From contig NZ_JAMKMS010000001.1 of NCBI RefSeq assembly GCF_023634655.1, forward strand, positions 248,001 through 312,000: a stretch of 64,000 nt of DNA. The letters are read 5' to 3'. The DNA is from Vibrio methylphosphonaticus (GTDB taxonomy: Bacteria > Pseudomonadota > Gammaproteobacteria > Enterobacterales > Vibrionaceae). Below are positions 40,220-49,000 of the stretch, piece after piece (within the stretch, counting starts at the first letter, position 1; the number at the start of each line of letters is the position of its first letter). The notes beneath the pieces were generated by a model. It was not told the DNA's origin. It ran no database searches and saw only the letters and a program-made list of their open reading frames with translations. The translations under genes were made by a program, and so were the position numbers.

Positions 40220-40612
40220 CTAATCAGCCACATATTGACTCAATAAACCTAAATTTTTTGGTTGGCGTTCTCCATCACAAGGAACCAAAAGCAGCACACC
40301 ATTGTCGACATAATAGATGGCGTTTTGATGATATTTTTGTCCTAAGTCACACGCTTCTAAAAGCGTCATCTCAACGGCATAACTCTCTTCATACCAATCA
40401 AAGTTTGCATCACCAACGACTACTTTTAACTTTGATCTTCCGTAAATATCAATAATTAACTCATTGTTTTTAATAATGTTATAATCATTAGACAAATGAA
40501 TGCTTCTGGGGTTCCATGCTGTGATTATCGCGTATTGTTTAGCTCGCCATTCTCCTTCAAACCTAAAGCAAGCATTTGCATAAGAATCCCATAACTGCGC
40601 ATTAACACACAT
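40220..40612 (-). CDS. DUF3293 domain protein
   Basis: A 130-residue protein matching DUF3293: AIITAWNPRS near residue 28, a central strand region, and EACDLGQKYHQNAIYYVDNG, ending in VLLLVPC. No catalytic signature is known to me. It is transcribed divergently from arcA; the FNR-like palindrome lies 57 nt upstream of its start codon. Confidence 0.8.
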   Translation of the reverse strand: MCVNAQLWDSYANACFRFEGEWRAKQYAIITAWNPRSIHLSNDYNIIKNNELIIDIYGRSKLKVVVGDANFDWYEESYAVEMTLLEACDLGQKYHQNAIYYVDNGVLLLVPCDGERQPKNLGLLSQYVAD

Positions 40613-40668
40613 ATTGATTACCGCACTCGATTTACCTATTACTATTAATATTTGTTACAAGTCAGCTA

Positions 40669-40682
40669 TTGATTTAAATCAA
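40669..40682. promoter_or_regulatory. FNR box between arcA and the DUF3293 gene
   Basis: TTGATTTAAATCAA matches the FNR consensus TTGAT-N4-ATCAA at every position. It is 260 nt upstream of the arcA start codon; E. coli arcA is known to be FNR-activated from a long promoter region. It could instead regulate the divergent DUF3293 gene. Confidence 0.75.
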
Positions 40683-40941
40683 CAAACTGCAAGTAATTAA
40701 CATTTGACCATTGTTAGCATGCTGTTAACATATTAGAATTCGCCTCAATGACCTAGCGGAATAATAAGAGATTTAAGGGATTTCTCGTTAGCTGGCAGCT
40801 TCATGGATGGCGACACATATCGTAACTGTTTCTCTGATTGTAAGCAGAACATCCAAGAAACATTACCTATATGTTAACTTATTGCCTAGAATTTATTCTA
40901 CTACAGCCCGATTTATCACAAGTTTAATTTAGGTACAGCCA

Positions 40942-41658
40942 ATGCAAAGCCCGCAAATTCTTATTGTTGAAGATGAGCAAGTAACACGTAACACTCTTAA
41001 GAGCATTTTTGAAGCAGAAGGATATGCTGTATTTGAGGCCAGCGATGGTCAAGAAATGCATCAGGTCTTGTCTGACAACTCTGTAAACCTTGTTATCATG
41101 GATATCAACCTTCCAGGTAAAAACGGTCTGCTTCTCGCTCGTGAACTGAGAGAGCAAGCTAATGTTGCCCTTATGTTCTTAACGGGACGTGACAATGAAG
41201 TGGATAAAATCCTTGGTTTAGAGATCGGCGCAGATGATTATATCACTAAGCCATTTAACCCACGTGAGCTAACAATTCGTGCTCGTAACCTGCTTACTCG
41301 CTCTATGAGCAGTAACGTATCTCAAGAAGAGAAACGTAGTGTTGAAAAATACGAGTTTAATGGTTGGGTACTTGATATCAACAGCCGCTCACTGGTAAGC
41401 CCTAGTGGTGATGGTTACAAGCTACCACGCTCAGAGTTCCGTGCCCTGCTTCACTTCTGTGAAAATCCAGGAAAGATTCAAACTCGCGCCGACCTTTTGA
41501 AGAAAATGACAGGCCGTGAGCTTAAACCTCATGATCGTACTGTTGATGTGACAATTCGTCGTATCCGCAAGCACTTTGAGTCAGTTTCTGGTACGCCAGA
41601 GATCATTGCGACGATTCACGGTGAAGGCTACCGCTTCTGCGGCGACCTCGAAGAATAA
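40942..41658 (+). CDS. arcA: Aerobic respiration response regulator ArcA
   Basis: A 238-residue OmpR-type response regulator. The receiver domain (~1-120) has the acidic pair near residue 10, the phosphorylated Asp in [11 protein letters not shown] (~Asp54), the Thr in FLTGR and the Lys in [10 protein letters not shown]. The C-terminal winged helix (~135-235) has [15 protein letters not shown]. It represses respiratory genes under low oxygen together with ArcB, encoded just downstream on the opposite strand. There are ~330 nt of promoter DNA, including an FNR box. Confidence 0.98.
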   Translation: MQSPQILIVEDEQVTRNTLKSIFEAEGYAVFEASDGQEMHQVLSDNSVNLVIMDINLPGKNGLLLARELREQANVALMFLTGRDNEVDKILGLEIGADDYITKPFNPRELTIRARNLLTRSMSSNVSQEEKRSVEKYEFNGWVLDINSRSLVSPSGDGYKLPRSEFRALLHFCENPGKIQTRADLLKKMTGRELKPHDRTVDVTIRRIRKHFESVSGTPEIIATIHGEGYRFCGDLEE

Positions 41659-41673
41659 TCACAACATAACTGT

Positions 41674-41703
41674 AAAAAAGGGACGCATCGGCGTCCCTTT
41701 TTA
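41674..41703. terminator. Bidirectional terminator arcA / lipoprotein gene
   Basis: Stem AAGGGACGC/GCGTCCCTT with a 4-nt loop, A-run before and T-run after, between convergent genes. Confidence 0.9.
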
Positions 41704-41733
41704 TTACGTATCGTTTTTGTTGCTTCCGTTCGC

Positions 41734-42204
41734 TTAGTAAACGGTATCAACCGAAACATGCGTATTGAGCAGCCATGTTTCTTTACCTTGATCCACCAAT
41801 AGCAGTGCCACATCGACCGGCTCTGAGTTATTGAATTCTAATTGCCACTTAAAAGCCACTTCCCATTGCTGTTCACTATGGCTACGCAGCTCAAAATCAT
41901 CAGCACCTAATTCCCAGACCTCATCGCCTTGCTTCAAGAGCACCTTAAGTACATCCATATCCGCAGGTAACTGATCTTCTCCACTTAGATTTATTGCGCC
42001 GTGGAGCATTTGCTCCTTCATAAGCGGTTGTGCTTCACCCACCTTTGGCATCATATCAATCCACAAGTTCGAGGCCATTGAGATCGACTGCTGCTCAACC
42101 ATAACGGTTTCCGTTGCCGTCCAGGCATCTACGTGACTATTCGACGATGATACGCACCCACCAAGCGCAATGGCCAATGCCACTGCTGTGATCATTCTTT
42201 TCAT
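41734..42204 (-). CDS. Uncharacterised lipoprotein downstream of arcB
   Basis: A 156-residue protein with a lipobox IALGGC (lipidated Cys17). The remainder is soluble and beta-rich with Trp-containing strands (DEVWELGADDFELRS, QQWEVAFKWQLEF). The residue after Cys is Val, so outer-membrane sorting is expected. Its start codon lies 2 nt after the arcB stop, meaning coupled expression. No named family recognised. Confidence 0.8.
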   Translation of the reverse strand: MKRMITAVALAIALGGCVSSSNSHVDAWTATETVMVEQQSISMASNLWIDMMPKVGEAQPLMKEQMLHGAINLSGEDQLPADMDVLKVLLKQGDEVWELGADDFELRSHSEQQWEVAFKWQLEFNNSEPVDVALLLVDQGKETWLLNTHVSVDTVY

Positions 42205-42206
42205 TA

Positions 42207-44558
42207 TTAATCCTTACTTTCTAACCAAGACTTTAAAACTTGAATATCATTACGGTATTCATTTTCTATTTCTTCGATCCAATCTTCTATATTTTCCCAC
42301 CAAGCCGGTAACTCTGGTGATTGTGCTTGTTGTGCCACGGATTGAATTCGCTTCAGACCAATAGATCCTGCTGCACCTTTAATTTTATGGGCTTCAGACG
42401 CAATCCCAGGCTGATCCCGTGCCGTCATGTTGGAATGTAAGATATCCATATAGCCCGGCATCATATCTTCAAACATTGTGATGCTATCAAGTACAGGTTT
42501 TGTTCCCACGATATCAACGTACGAGTCTAACATCCCAATATCAAGTAAGCGTTCGTATAAATCACGGTTAGTGTTCATCAACTCTTCATCCTCTTCTTTA
42601 GGTACCAGTGCTACACTAGGCTCGACAGTGGATGATAATTCACTGATCACCTCTGTTAGTGCTTTCACATCTAATGGCTTACTCAGCGCATCATCCATTC
42701 CTTGCTCGAGATAATCTTGCTTATTTTTAACGACGTTCGCAGTCAACGCTACGAGTGGAGGCAGTTGGTCATAATGGTTTCGATAGTATTGGGCAACATC
42801 AAAACCTGTCATGTCAGGTAACTGAATATCCAATAGCGCTAAATCGTAATCTTGAGGCTGAAATAGGCTAATGGCTTCCTTACCCGTCATCGCAACCGTC
42901 ACGGTGTGTCCTAAGCTTTCTAGAAGACTACGTGCTACCGTTATATTTAATTCAATGTCCTCAAGCATGAATATTCGTAACCCCCGCTGGGAGTGAATAG
43001 GCTCTACAACCAATTGTTTCTCATCAGCACAAGGAACATTAATCGAAATAGTAAAGGTGCTACCAAACCCTTCTTCACTATCAACGGTAATCTCTCCATC
43101 CATCATATGAATCAACTGCTGCGAAACGGCGAGTCCGATACCAGTACCCACGGCATGCAAATTGTCCGTTTTTGACTTCACCTGATAGTACATGGCAAAA
43201 ATCTTATCAACCTCAGCTTGCGGTATACCAACACCAGTATCTTCTACCTCAATAACGATGTGAGCAATGCCATCAATGACATCAGCGCTGACCGTCATCA
43301 CAACCCCACCTTGTTTAGTGAATTTCATCGCATTGCTGACAAGGTTCCATATCACTTGCCTTAATCGCGTCGCATCCACGCAGATCCCTTCTGGCAGTTC
43401 CGTTAATCGCTCTAAATCAAAGCGTAAACCTTTCTGTTCTGCCATCAATGCCGAAATACTCTCGATCTCTACAATGAAATCTTCAAATTTTAAGGGTTCT
43501 GGATAAAGCTCCAATTTACGGCGGTCAAATTTATCCATATCGATAATGTCATTAAAAATATGACCCAGCGTTATTGCACTTACATTAATCGTTTGCATGT
43601 GACTGCGCTGTTCTTTATCTAACGAACTCTCTAACAGCATTCGGCTTAAGCCTACGATGCCATTAAGCGGTGTTCTTAATTCATGACTAATTGTCGAGAT
43701 AAACGTTGTTTTATCCCGACTGGCTTTTTCCAGTGACTCTTGATGGCGTTTTCGCTCAGTAATGTCACGTCCAAACCCCACAAGGCCAAGGTGGCGCCCA
43801 TCTTTGCTATAGAAAGGAACTTTACGAAGTTCGTAATAGCTCTTCTTACCATCAGGGTACTCTAACCACTGTTCATACGTCAGAGCTTGATTGTTACTCA
43901 TTACTTTATGATCGGTTTCGACCACCTGTTCTGCAATTTCTTCCGAGTAAACGTCCCAGGGCGTTAAACCGACCAATTCTTTTTCTTTTTTGCCCGTGAG
44001 TTCTTCCATCGCCTTGTTGCAGCCAGAAAACACACCTTCTGCATTGCGGTAATAGATCAAATCAGGGGATGCATCGATAAAGGAGCGTAATAACGCGGTT
44101 CTCTCCGCTAATTCAAGCTGCGTTCGTTCGCGTTGATACACTTCATTTTCTAGATCCTTGATGGCCTCTTCACGTGCTTCTTCTGCCTTTTCTCGCTCTT
44201 CTATTTCCAGATTAAGTTTACTGATGTTTTGTTGAAGCTTGATGTTCAACTCTTGGTCACGAGAACGCATGTCTTTAAGCTTGGACACCATTTTGGCTAA
44301 TCGTTGTCGCGACTCTTCCAACTGATCGACAACCACTGACAAGAAATAAACGGCCCATGGGGTGATAATGAGACCAAAAAATACCGAGCGAACGATATCA
44401 ATGTCATCCACTCGACCGTTTAGTACCAAGGTAATGCCAACCTGCACAACCACGGCAAGAGCCACGAGTGCAAGGGCAAGTAAAATAGAGAAACGAACAA
44501 TGCCAAGTCTCACTAAGAGATCGACATAATATTGCGCGAGATTTTTGATGGGTTTCAT
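42207..44558 (-). CDS. arcB: Aerobic respiration control sensor kinase ArcB
   Basis: A 783-residue tripartite hybrid histidine kinase. Two membrane segments (~20-45 and ~55-78) are followed by a leucine-zipper-like coiled coil (~80-150), a PAS domain (~155-270), the kinase core with FISTISHELRTPLNGIVGLSR, a receiver with LALLDIQLPDMTGFD, and a C-terminal HPt domain with EAHKIKGAAGSIG. It phosphorylates ArcA when the quinone pool is reduced. GGAG is located next to a 14-bp hairpin, so leader structure may control translation. Confidence 0.97.
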   Translation of the reverse strand: MKPIKNLAQYYVDLLVRLGIVRFSILLALALVALAVVVQVGITLVLNGRVDDIDIVRSVFFGLIITPWAVYFLSVVVDQLEESRQRLAKMVSKLKDMRSRDQELNIKLQQNISKLNLEIEEREKAEEAREEAIKDLENEVYQRERTQLELAERTALLRSFIDASPDLIYYRNAEGVFSGCNKAMEELTGKKEKELVGLTPWDVYSEEIAEQVVETDHKVMSNNQALTYEQWLEYPDGKKSYYELRKVPFYSKDGRHLGLVGFGRDITERKRHQESLEKASRDKTTFISTISHELRTPLNGIVGLSRMLLESSLDKEQRSHMQTINVSAITLGHIFNDIIDMDKFDRRKLELYPEPLKFEDFIVEIESISALMAEQKGLRFDLERLTELPEGICVDATRLRQVIWNLVSNAMKFTKQGGVVMTVSADVIDGIAHIVIEVEDTGVGIPQAEVDKIFAMYYQVKSKTDNLHAVGTGIGLAVSQQLIHMMDGEITVDSEEGFGSTFTISINVPCADEKQLVVEPIHSQRGLRIFMLEDIELNITVARSLLESLGHTVTVAMTGKEAISLFQPQDYDLALLDIQLPDMTGFDVAQYYRNHYDQLPPLVALTANVVKNKQDYLEQGMDDALSKPLDVKALTEVISELSSTVEPSVALVPKEEDEELMNTNRDLYERLLDIGMLDSYVDIVGTKPVLDSITMFEDMMPGYMDILHSNMTARDQPGIASEAHKIKGAAGSIGLKRIQSVAQQAQSPELPAWWENIEDWIEEIENEYRNDIQVLKSWLESKD

Positions 44559-44567
44559 TCAGCACTC

Positions 44568-44618
44568 CGTGCATGGCAACTCAGCTAAGTGTATCACTTC
44601 GCCTAGTTGCCATGCACG
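44568..44618. promoter_or_regulatory. 14-bp perfect inverted repeat at the arcB ribosome-binding site
   Basis: Arms cgtgcatggcaact (44568-44581) and agttgccatgcacg (44605-44618) flank a 23-nt loop with a further aagtg/cactt stem. The arcB GGAG (44565-44568) touches the stem. There is no T-run. It could end the yhcC transcript or control arcB translation. Confidence 0.8.
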
Positions 44619-44627
44619 AATGCTCGA

Positions 44628-45566
44628 TTATTTGAGTTGAGGTTTGTGATAAGTGAAAGGATTATCAAGGAGCGCCCCTTGCGGGCCTTCAATACAAAGC
44701 TTTCTACCTAATTCAGTCATCGCTAACCAGCGATTTTCACACCAAAGTGGCGCAAGCAGTGTTGGTCTTCGCGCAGACGATGCCACACGGTGGAAAACAA
44801 TGTCGGGTGGCGTGCGACGAATCATTTCACTGGCGACATCAAGATAGAAATCTAATGTTGGGGCTTCTAACCGACCAGCATGCCATGCTTTAGCCATGGT
44901 ACTGCCCTCAACAATATGCAATCCGTGCAACTTTATTCCATCCGTCCCCGTTAGCAGAACTTTGTCTAACGTATCGAGGTTATCTTGTTTACTTTCTTTT
45001 GGCAGCCCAACAATGAGGTGAGTACAAACCTTAATACCTAACGCCCGTGCGCGCTTGGTAATGGCATCATACACTTCAAAGTCATGACCACGATTAATAC
45101 GTTTCAATGTCTGATTGTTTGCCGTTTGCAGACCCAACTCTAGCCATATTTCATAACCTTGTTTGACATAATCCGCTAATAAATCTAACACAGCATCAGG
45201 AACACAATCTGGACGAGTCCCCACACATAATCCTACTATGTCAGCGTATTTTAGTGCCTCTTCATACATGTTTTTAAGAACTTGCACTTCGGCGTAGGTG
45301 TTCGTATACGCCTGGAAATAGGCGAGATATTTTTTAGCTCGTTTAACCTCGCCTGCTCGGTCGGTTAATTGCTCGTGAATCGATTGTATTCTCGTGTTTT
45401 CATTTGCAAACGATGCGACATTACAAAAAGTACATCCACCACGCCCAATGGTACCATCTCTATTTGGGCAACTAAATCCACCATGCAAGGTCAGCTTATG
45501 TACTTTTTCGCCATAGCGACGCTGAAGATCTTGACCAATCGTATTAACTAATTCGTGTAACTGCAT
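44628..45566 (-). CDS. yhcC: Radical SAM protein YhcC
   Basis: A 312-residue radical-SAM protein of the YhcC/TIGR01212 group. The N-terminus MQLHELVNTIGQDLQRRYG and the motif GGFSCPNRDGTIGRGGCTFC carry the cluster-binding cysteines. GLCVGTRPDCVPDAVLDLL and WLELGLQTA follow. The biochemical role is not settled. I used the ATG at 45566. The order yhcC-arcB next to gltBD is the same as in E. coli. Confidence 0.93.
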   Translation of the reverse strand: MQLHELVNTIGQDLQRRYGEKVHKLTLHGGFSCPNRDGTIGRGGCTFCNVASFANENTRIQSIHEQLTDRAGEVKRAKKYLAYFQAYTNTYAEVQVLKNMYEEALKYADIVGLCVGTRPDCVPDAVLDLLADYVKQGYEIWLELGLQTANNQTLKRINRGHDFEVYDAITKRARALGIKVCTHLIVGLPKESKQDNLDTLDKVLLTGTDGIKLHGLHIVEGSTMAKAWHAGRLEAPTLDFYLDVASEMIRRTPPDIVFHRVASSARRPTLLAPLWCENRWLAMTELGRKLCIEGPQGALLDNPFTYHKPQLK

Positions 45567-46092
45567 ATCAAACAAACTCGATTAAATAAGAATGACTATC
45601 ACTCTAATTTTTGAAACTAAATTACATCCCTGCAAAATAAAACCAGGCACAGTAGCAATCCCCCCCTACTGTCAACTTAATCAAAATCAATAAATATGCA
45701 CAAAAACAATAAAAAAGCGCCAAATGTTAGCGTTATGTTACCAATTGTATTCAATTTCAAATAAAAAAAATGGGTTACAGAAGTAACTTTAGTTGGAATT
45801 ACCGAGAACAAAATTGTAGGATACTTACACAATTCTTCTGATTATGCTGTTAGGATTACAGGTTACATTAGTAGAATAAAGGCGATATTCCTTTCCCACC
45901 AAAATAATTCACTAGAAAGTGAGTATACGTTGCGGAATATCACCACGGATTGTTTTTCTCGCAATACTTTTCCTGCGAGATGCAGAATGGAATCGACACT
46001 GCCCCCTCTGGCAGTCAAGAATCAAAATTACAAAGGACAAGGCACAACCACACACTTTTGTTGTGCCTGGATTTAACTGGAAGGAAGTATCT
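45567..46092 (+). promoter_or_regulatory. Promoter/leader region of the first gltBD operon
   Basis: About 525 nt separate yhcC from gltB. It contains AT-rich DNA, a palindrome gttac-agaa-gtaac (45774-45787) with further gttac copies nearby (candidate operator), and a 9-bp perfect hairpin aggcacaac/gttgtgcct (46040-46068) just ahead of the gltB ribosome-binding site. No credible separate gene was found. Confidence 0.5.
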
Positions 46093-49000
46093 ATGGTAGA
46101 TAGAGAGCAGAATACACAAGGTCTGTATACTCCAGAACTGGAGCATGACGCTTGTGGTATCGGTTTTGTTGCTCACCTTAAAAACCGTAAATCGCATGAT
46201 GTAGTAACGCAAGCCCTAGATATGCTTGCGCGCATGGAACACCGTGGCGGTCAAGGCTGTGATCCATGCAGTGGCGACGGCGCTGGCATTTTACTGCAAA
46301 AGCCCCATGAATTTCTTTTAGAAGAAGCGGTTAAACTTGGTATCAAGCTGCCATCTTTTGAAAAATATGGTGTTGGTGTTGTACTTTTCCCTAAAGATGA
46401 ACACAAACGTGCACAGTGTCGTGACATTCTAGAACGCAATGCACAACGCCTTGAGTTAGAAGTTATCGGTTACCGTGAACTTCCAACTGACAATTCAATG
46501 ATTGGTGCTGACCCACTAAGCACTGAACCTCAATTTGAACACGTATTTATTTCTGGCGGCCCTGGTATCACACCAGAAGAGCTTGAGCGTAAACTGTATG
46601 TTCTACGTAACTACACGGTTCGTGTATGCCTAGAAAGCGTTTCAAATATCGGTGATGACTTCTACATCAACTCTATGTCTTACAAGACATTGGTGTACAA
46701 AGGTCAGCTAACAACTGAACAAGTTCCTCAGTACTTCCTAGACCTGCAAAACCCAACGATGGTGACAGCTCTAGCACTTGTACACTCTCGCTTCTCTACC
46801 AATACTTTCCCTCGCTGGCGTTTAGCTCAGCCTTTCCGTTACATCGCGCATAATGGCGAAATCAATACGGTACGAGGCAACCTAAACTGGATGAAAGCAC
46901 GTGAAGCAATCCTAGAATCGGATCTGTTTACACAAGCTGAAATCGATATGCTTCTGCCTATCTGTCAAGAAGGTAGCTCGGATTCATCAAACTTCGATAT
47001 GGCGCTTGAGCTACTTGTTCTTTCAGGTCGCACTCTGCCCCATGCGTTGATGATGATGATCCCGGAAGCATGGCAAGAAAACAAAAACATGGATCCAACT
47101 CGTCGTGCGTTCTACCAGTACCACGCGAACGTAATGGAACCATGGGATGGTCCGGCTTCAGTGTGTTTCACTGATGGCGTACAAGTCGGTGCGACACTCG
47201 ACCGTAACGGTCTACGTCCATCTCGCTATACCGTGACTAAAGATGACTTCCTAGTAATGGCGTCTGAATCTGGGGTAGTTGAAATTGCACCAGAGAACGT
47301 TGAATACCGTGGTCGTCTACAACCAGGTCGTATCTTCGTTGCTGATCTTGAGCAAGGCCGCATCATTTCTGATGAAGAAGTGAAAGATGGCATCGCTAAA
47401 GCACAACCTTACGAGAAATGGGTTGAAGAGAACCTTCTGAGCTTGAAAAAGCTACCAGATGCGAGCAACGAATTTAGCCAACCTTCTCCAGAGAAGCTTC
47501 TGCACAAGCAACAATCGTTTGGTGTGAGCTCTGAAGAAGTAAACGAAATCATTCTACCTCTTGCGAAAACGGGCTACGAGCCACTTTCTGCAATGGGGGC
47601 TGACTGGCCGCTAGCGATTCTTTCTCACCAATCGCAGCACCTTTCAAACTACTTCAAACAGTTGTTTGCACAAGTAACCAACCCGCCAATCGATCCGATT
47701 CGTGAGCGCATGGTTATGTCTTTGAACACTTACCTAGGTAAAGATCAGAACCTCCTTGCTGAAACACCTGAGCACTGTCAAAAAGTAGAGCTTGAGTCTC
47801 CAGTACTGTCTAACTCTGAACTAGAAAAGCTACGTGCTATTGATAATGAGCACCTTCAAGCGAAGACGCTAGACATCGTATTCCAAGCAAATGGCGACCA
47901 AGGTAAGTTAGAGCGTGCACTGAAACGTATTTGCCAATATGCCGAAGATGCAGTGAACGATGGTTACTCCATTATTCTACTGACAGACCGTGCGGTAAAC
48001 TCTAACCATGCTGCTATTCCAGCAATGCTTGCGGTCGGTGCTGTACATCACCACCTGATCCGTAAAGGCTTACGTGCTAAGTGTGACATTGTTGTTGAAA
48101 CGGGCGACGCTCGTGAAACACACCACTTTGCAACGCTGATTGGTTACGGTGCAAACGCAGTTAACCCATACCTAGTTATTGAAACGATTGTTGAACTGCA
48201 ACGTACTAAGAAGCTAGATCCAAACGTACACCCACGTGAGTTATTCGATAACTACCGTAAAGGTGTCAACGGCGGTCTACTGAAGATCTTCTCTAAGATG
48301 GGGATCTCTACGCTGCAGTCTTACCACGGTGCACAAATCTTTGAAGCACTGGGCGTAAGCAAGTCAGTCGTTGAAAAATACTTCACTGGTACTGTTTCTC
48401 GTATCCAAGGTCTAACGATCGACGATATCGCACGAGAAGTACTGGTTCGTCACCGTGTTGGTTACCCTACTCGTGAAATCCCAGCTCAGATCCTTGATGT
48501 TGGTGGTGTTTACCAGTGGAAACAACGTGGTGAGAAACACCTATTTAACCCTGAAACCATTTCTCTACTTCAAGAGTCGACGCGTAACAAAGATTACGGT
48601 CAGTTCAAGAAGTACGCAAAAGCAGTCGATGACCAAGGCGACAACGCAGCAACGCTACGTAGCCAACTGGATTTCATCAAAAACCCTGCAGGCTCTATTC
48701 CTCTAGCAGAAGTAGAACCAATCGAGAACATCCTTAAGCGTTTCGCAACCGGCGCAATGAGCTTTGGTTCAATCTCGCATGAGGCTCACTCAACACTGGC
48801 TGTTGCGATGAACCGCATTGGCGCGAAATCAAACTCAGGTGAAGGTGGTGAAGATCCAGCACGTTTTGAACGTAAAGAAAACGGTGACTGGGAACGTTCA
48901 GCTATCAAACAGGTGGCCTCTGGTCGCTTTGGTGTCACGTCTTACTACCTATCTAACGCTGATGAGTTGCAAATCAAGATGGCTCAAGGTGCGAAACCAG

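Noticed and set aside
45919..46092. 58-codon N-terminal extension of the first gltB
   Set aside because: It has no good ribosome-binding site and puts unrelated residues ahead of the family start; AAGGAAG directly precedes the ATG at 46093, and the propeptide length from there is sensible.
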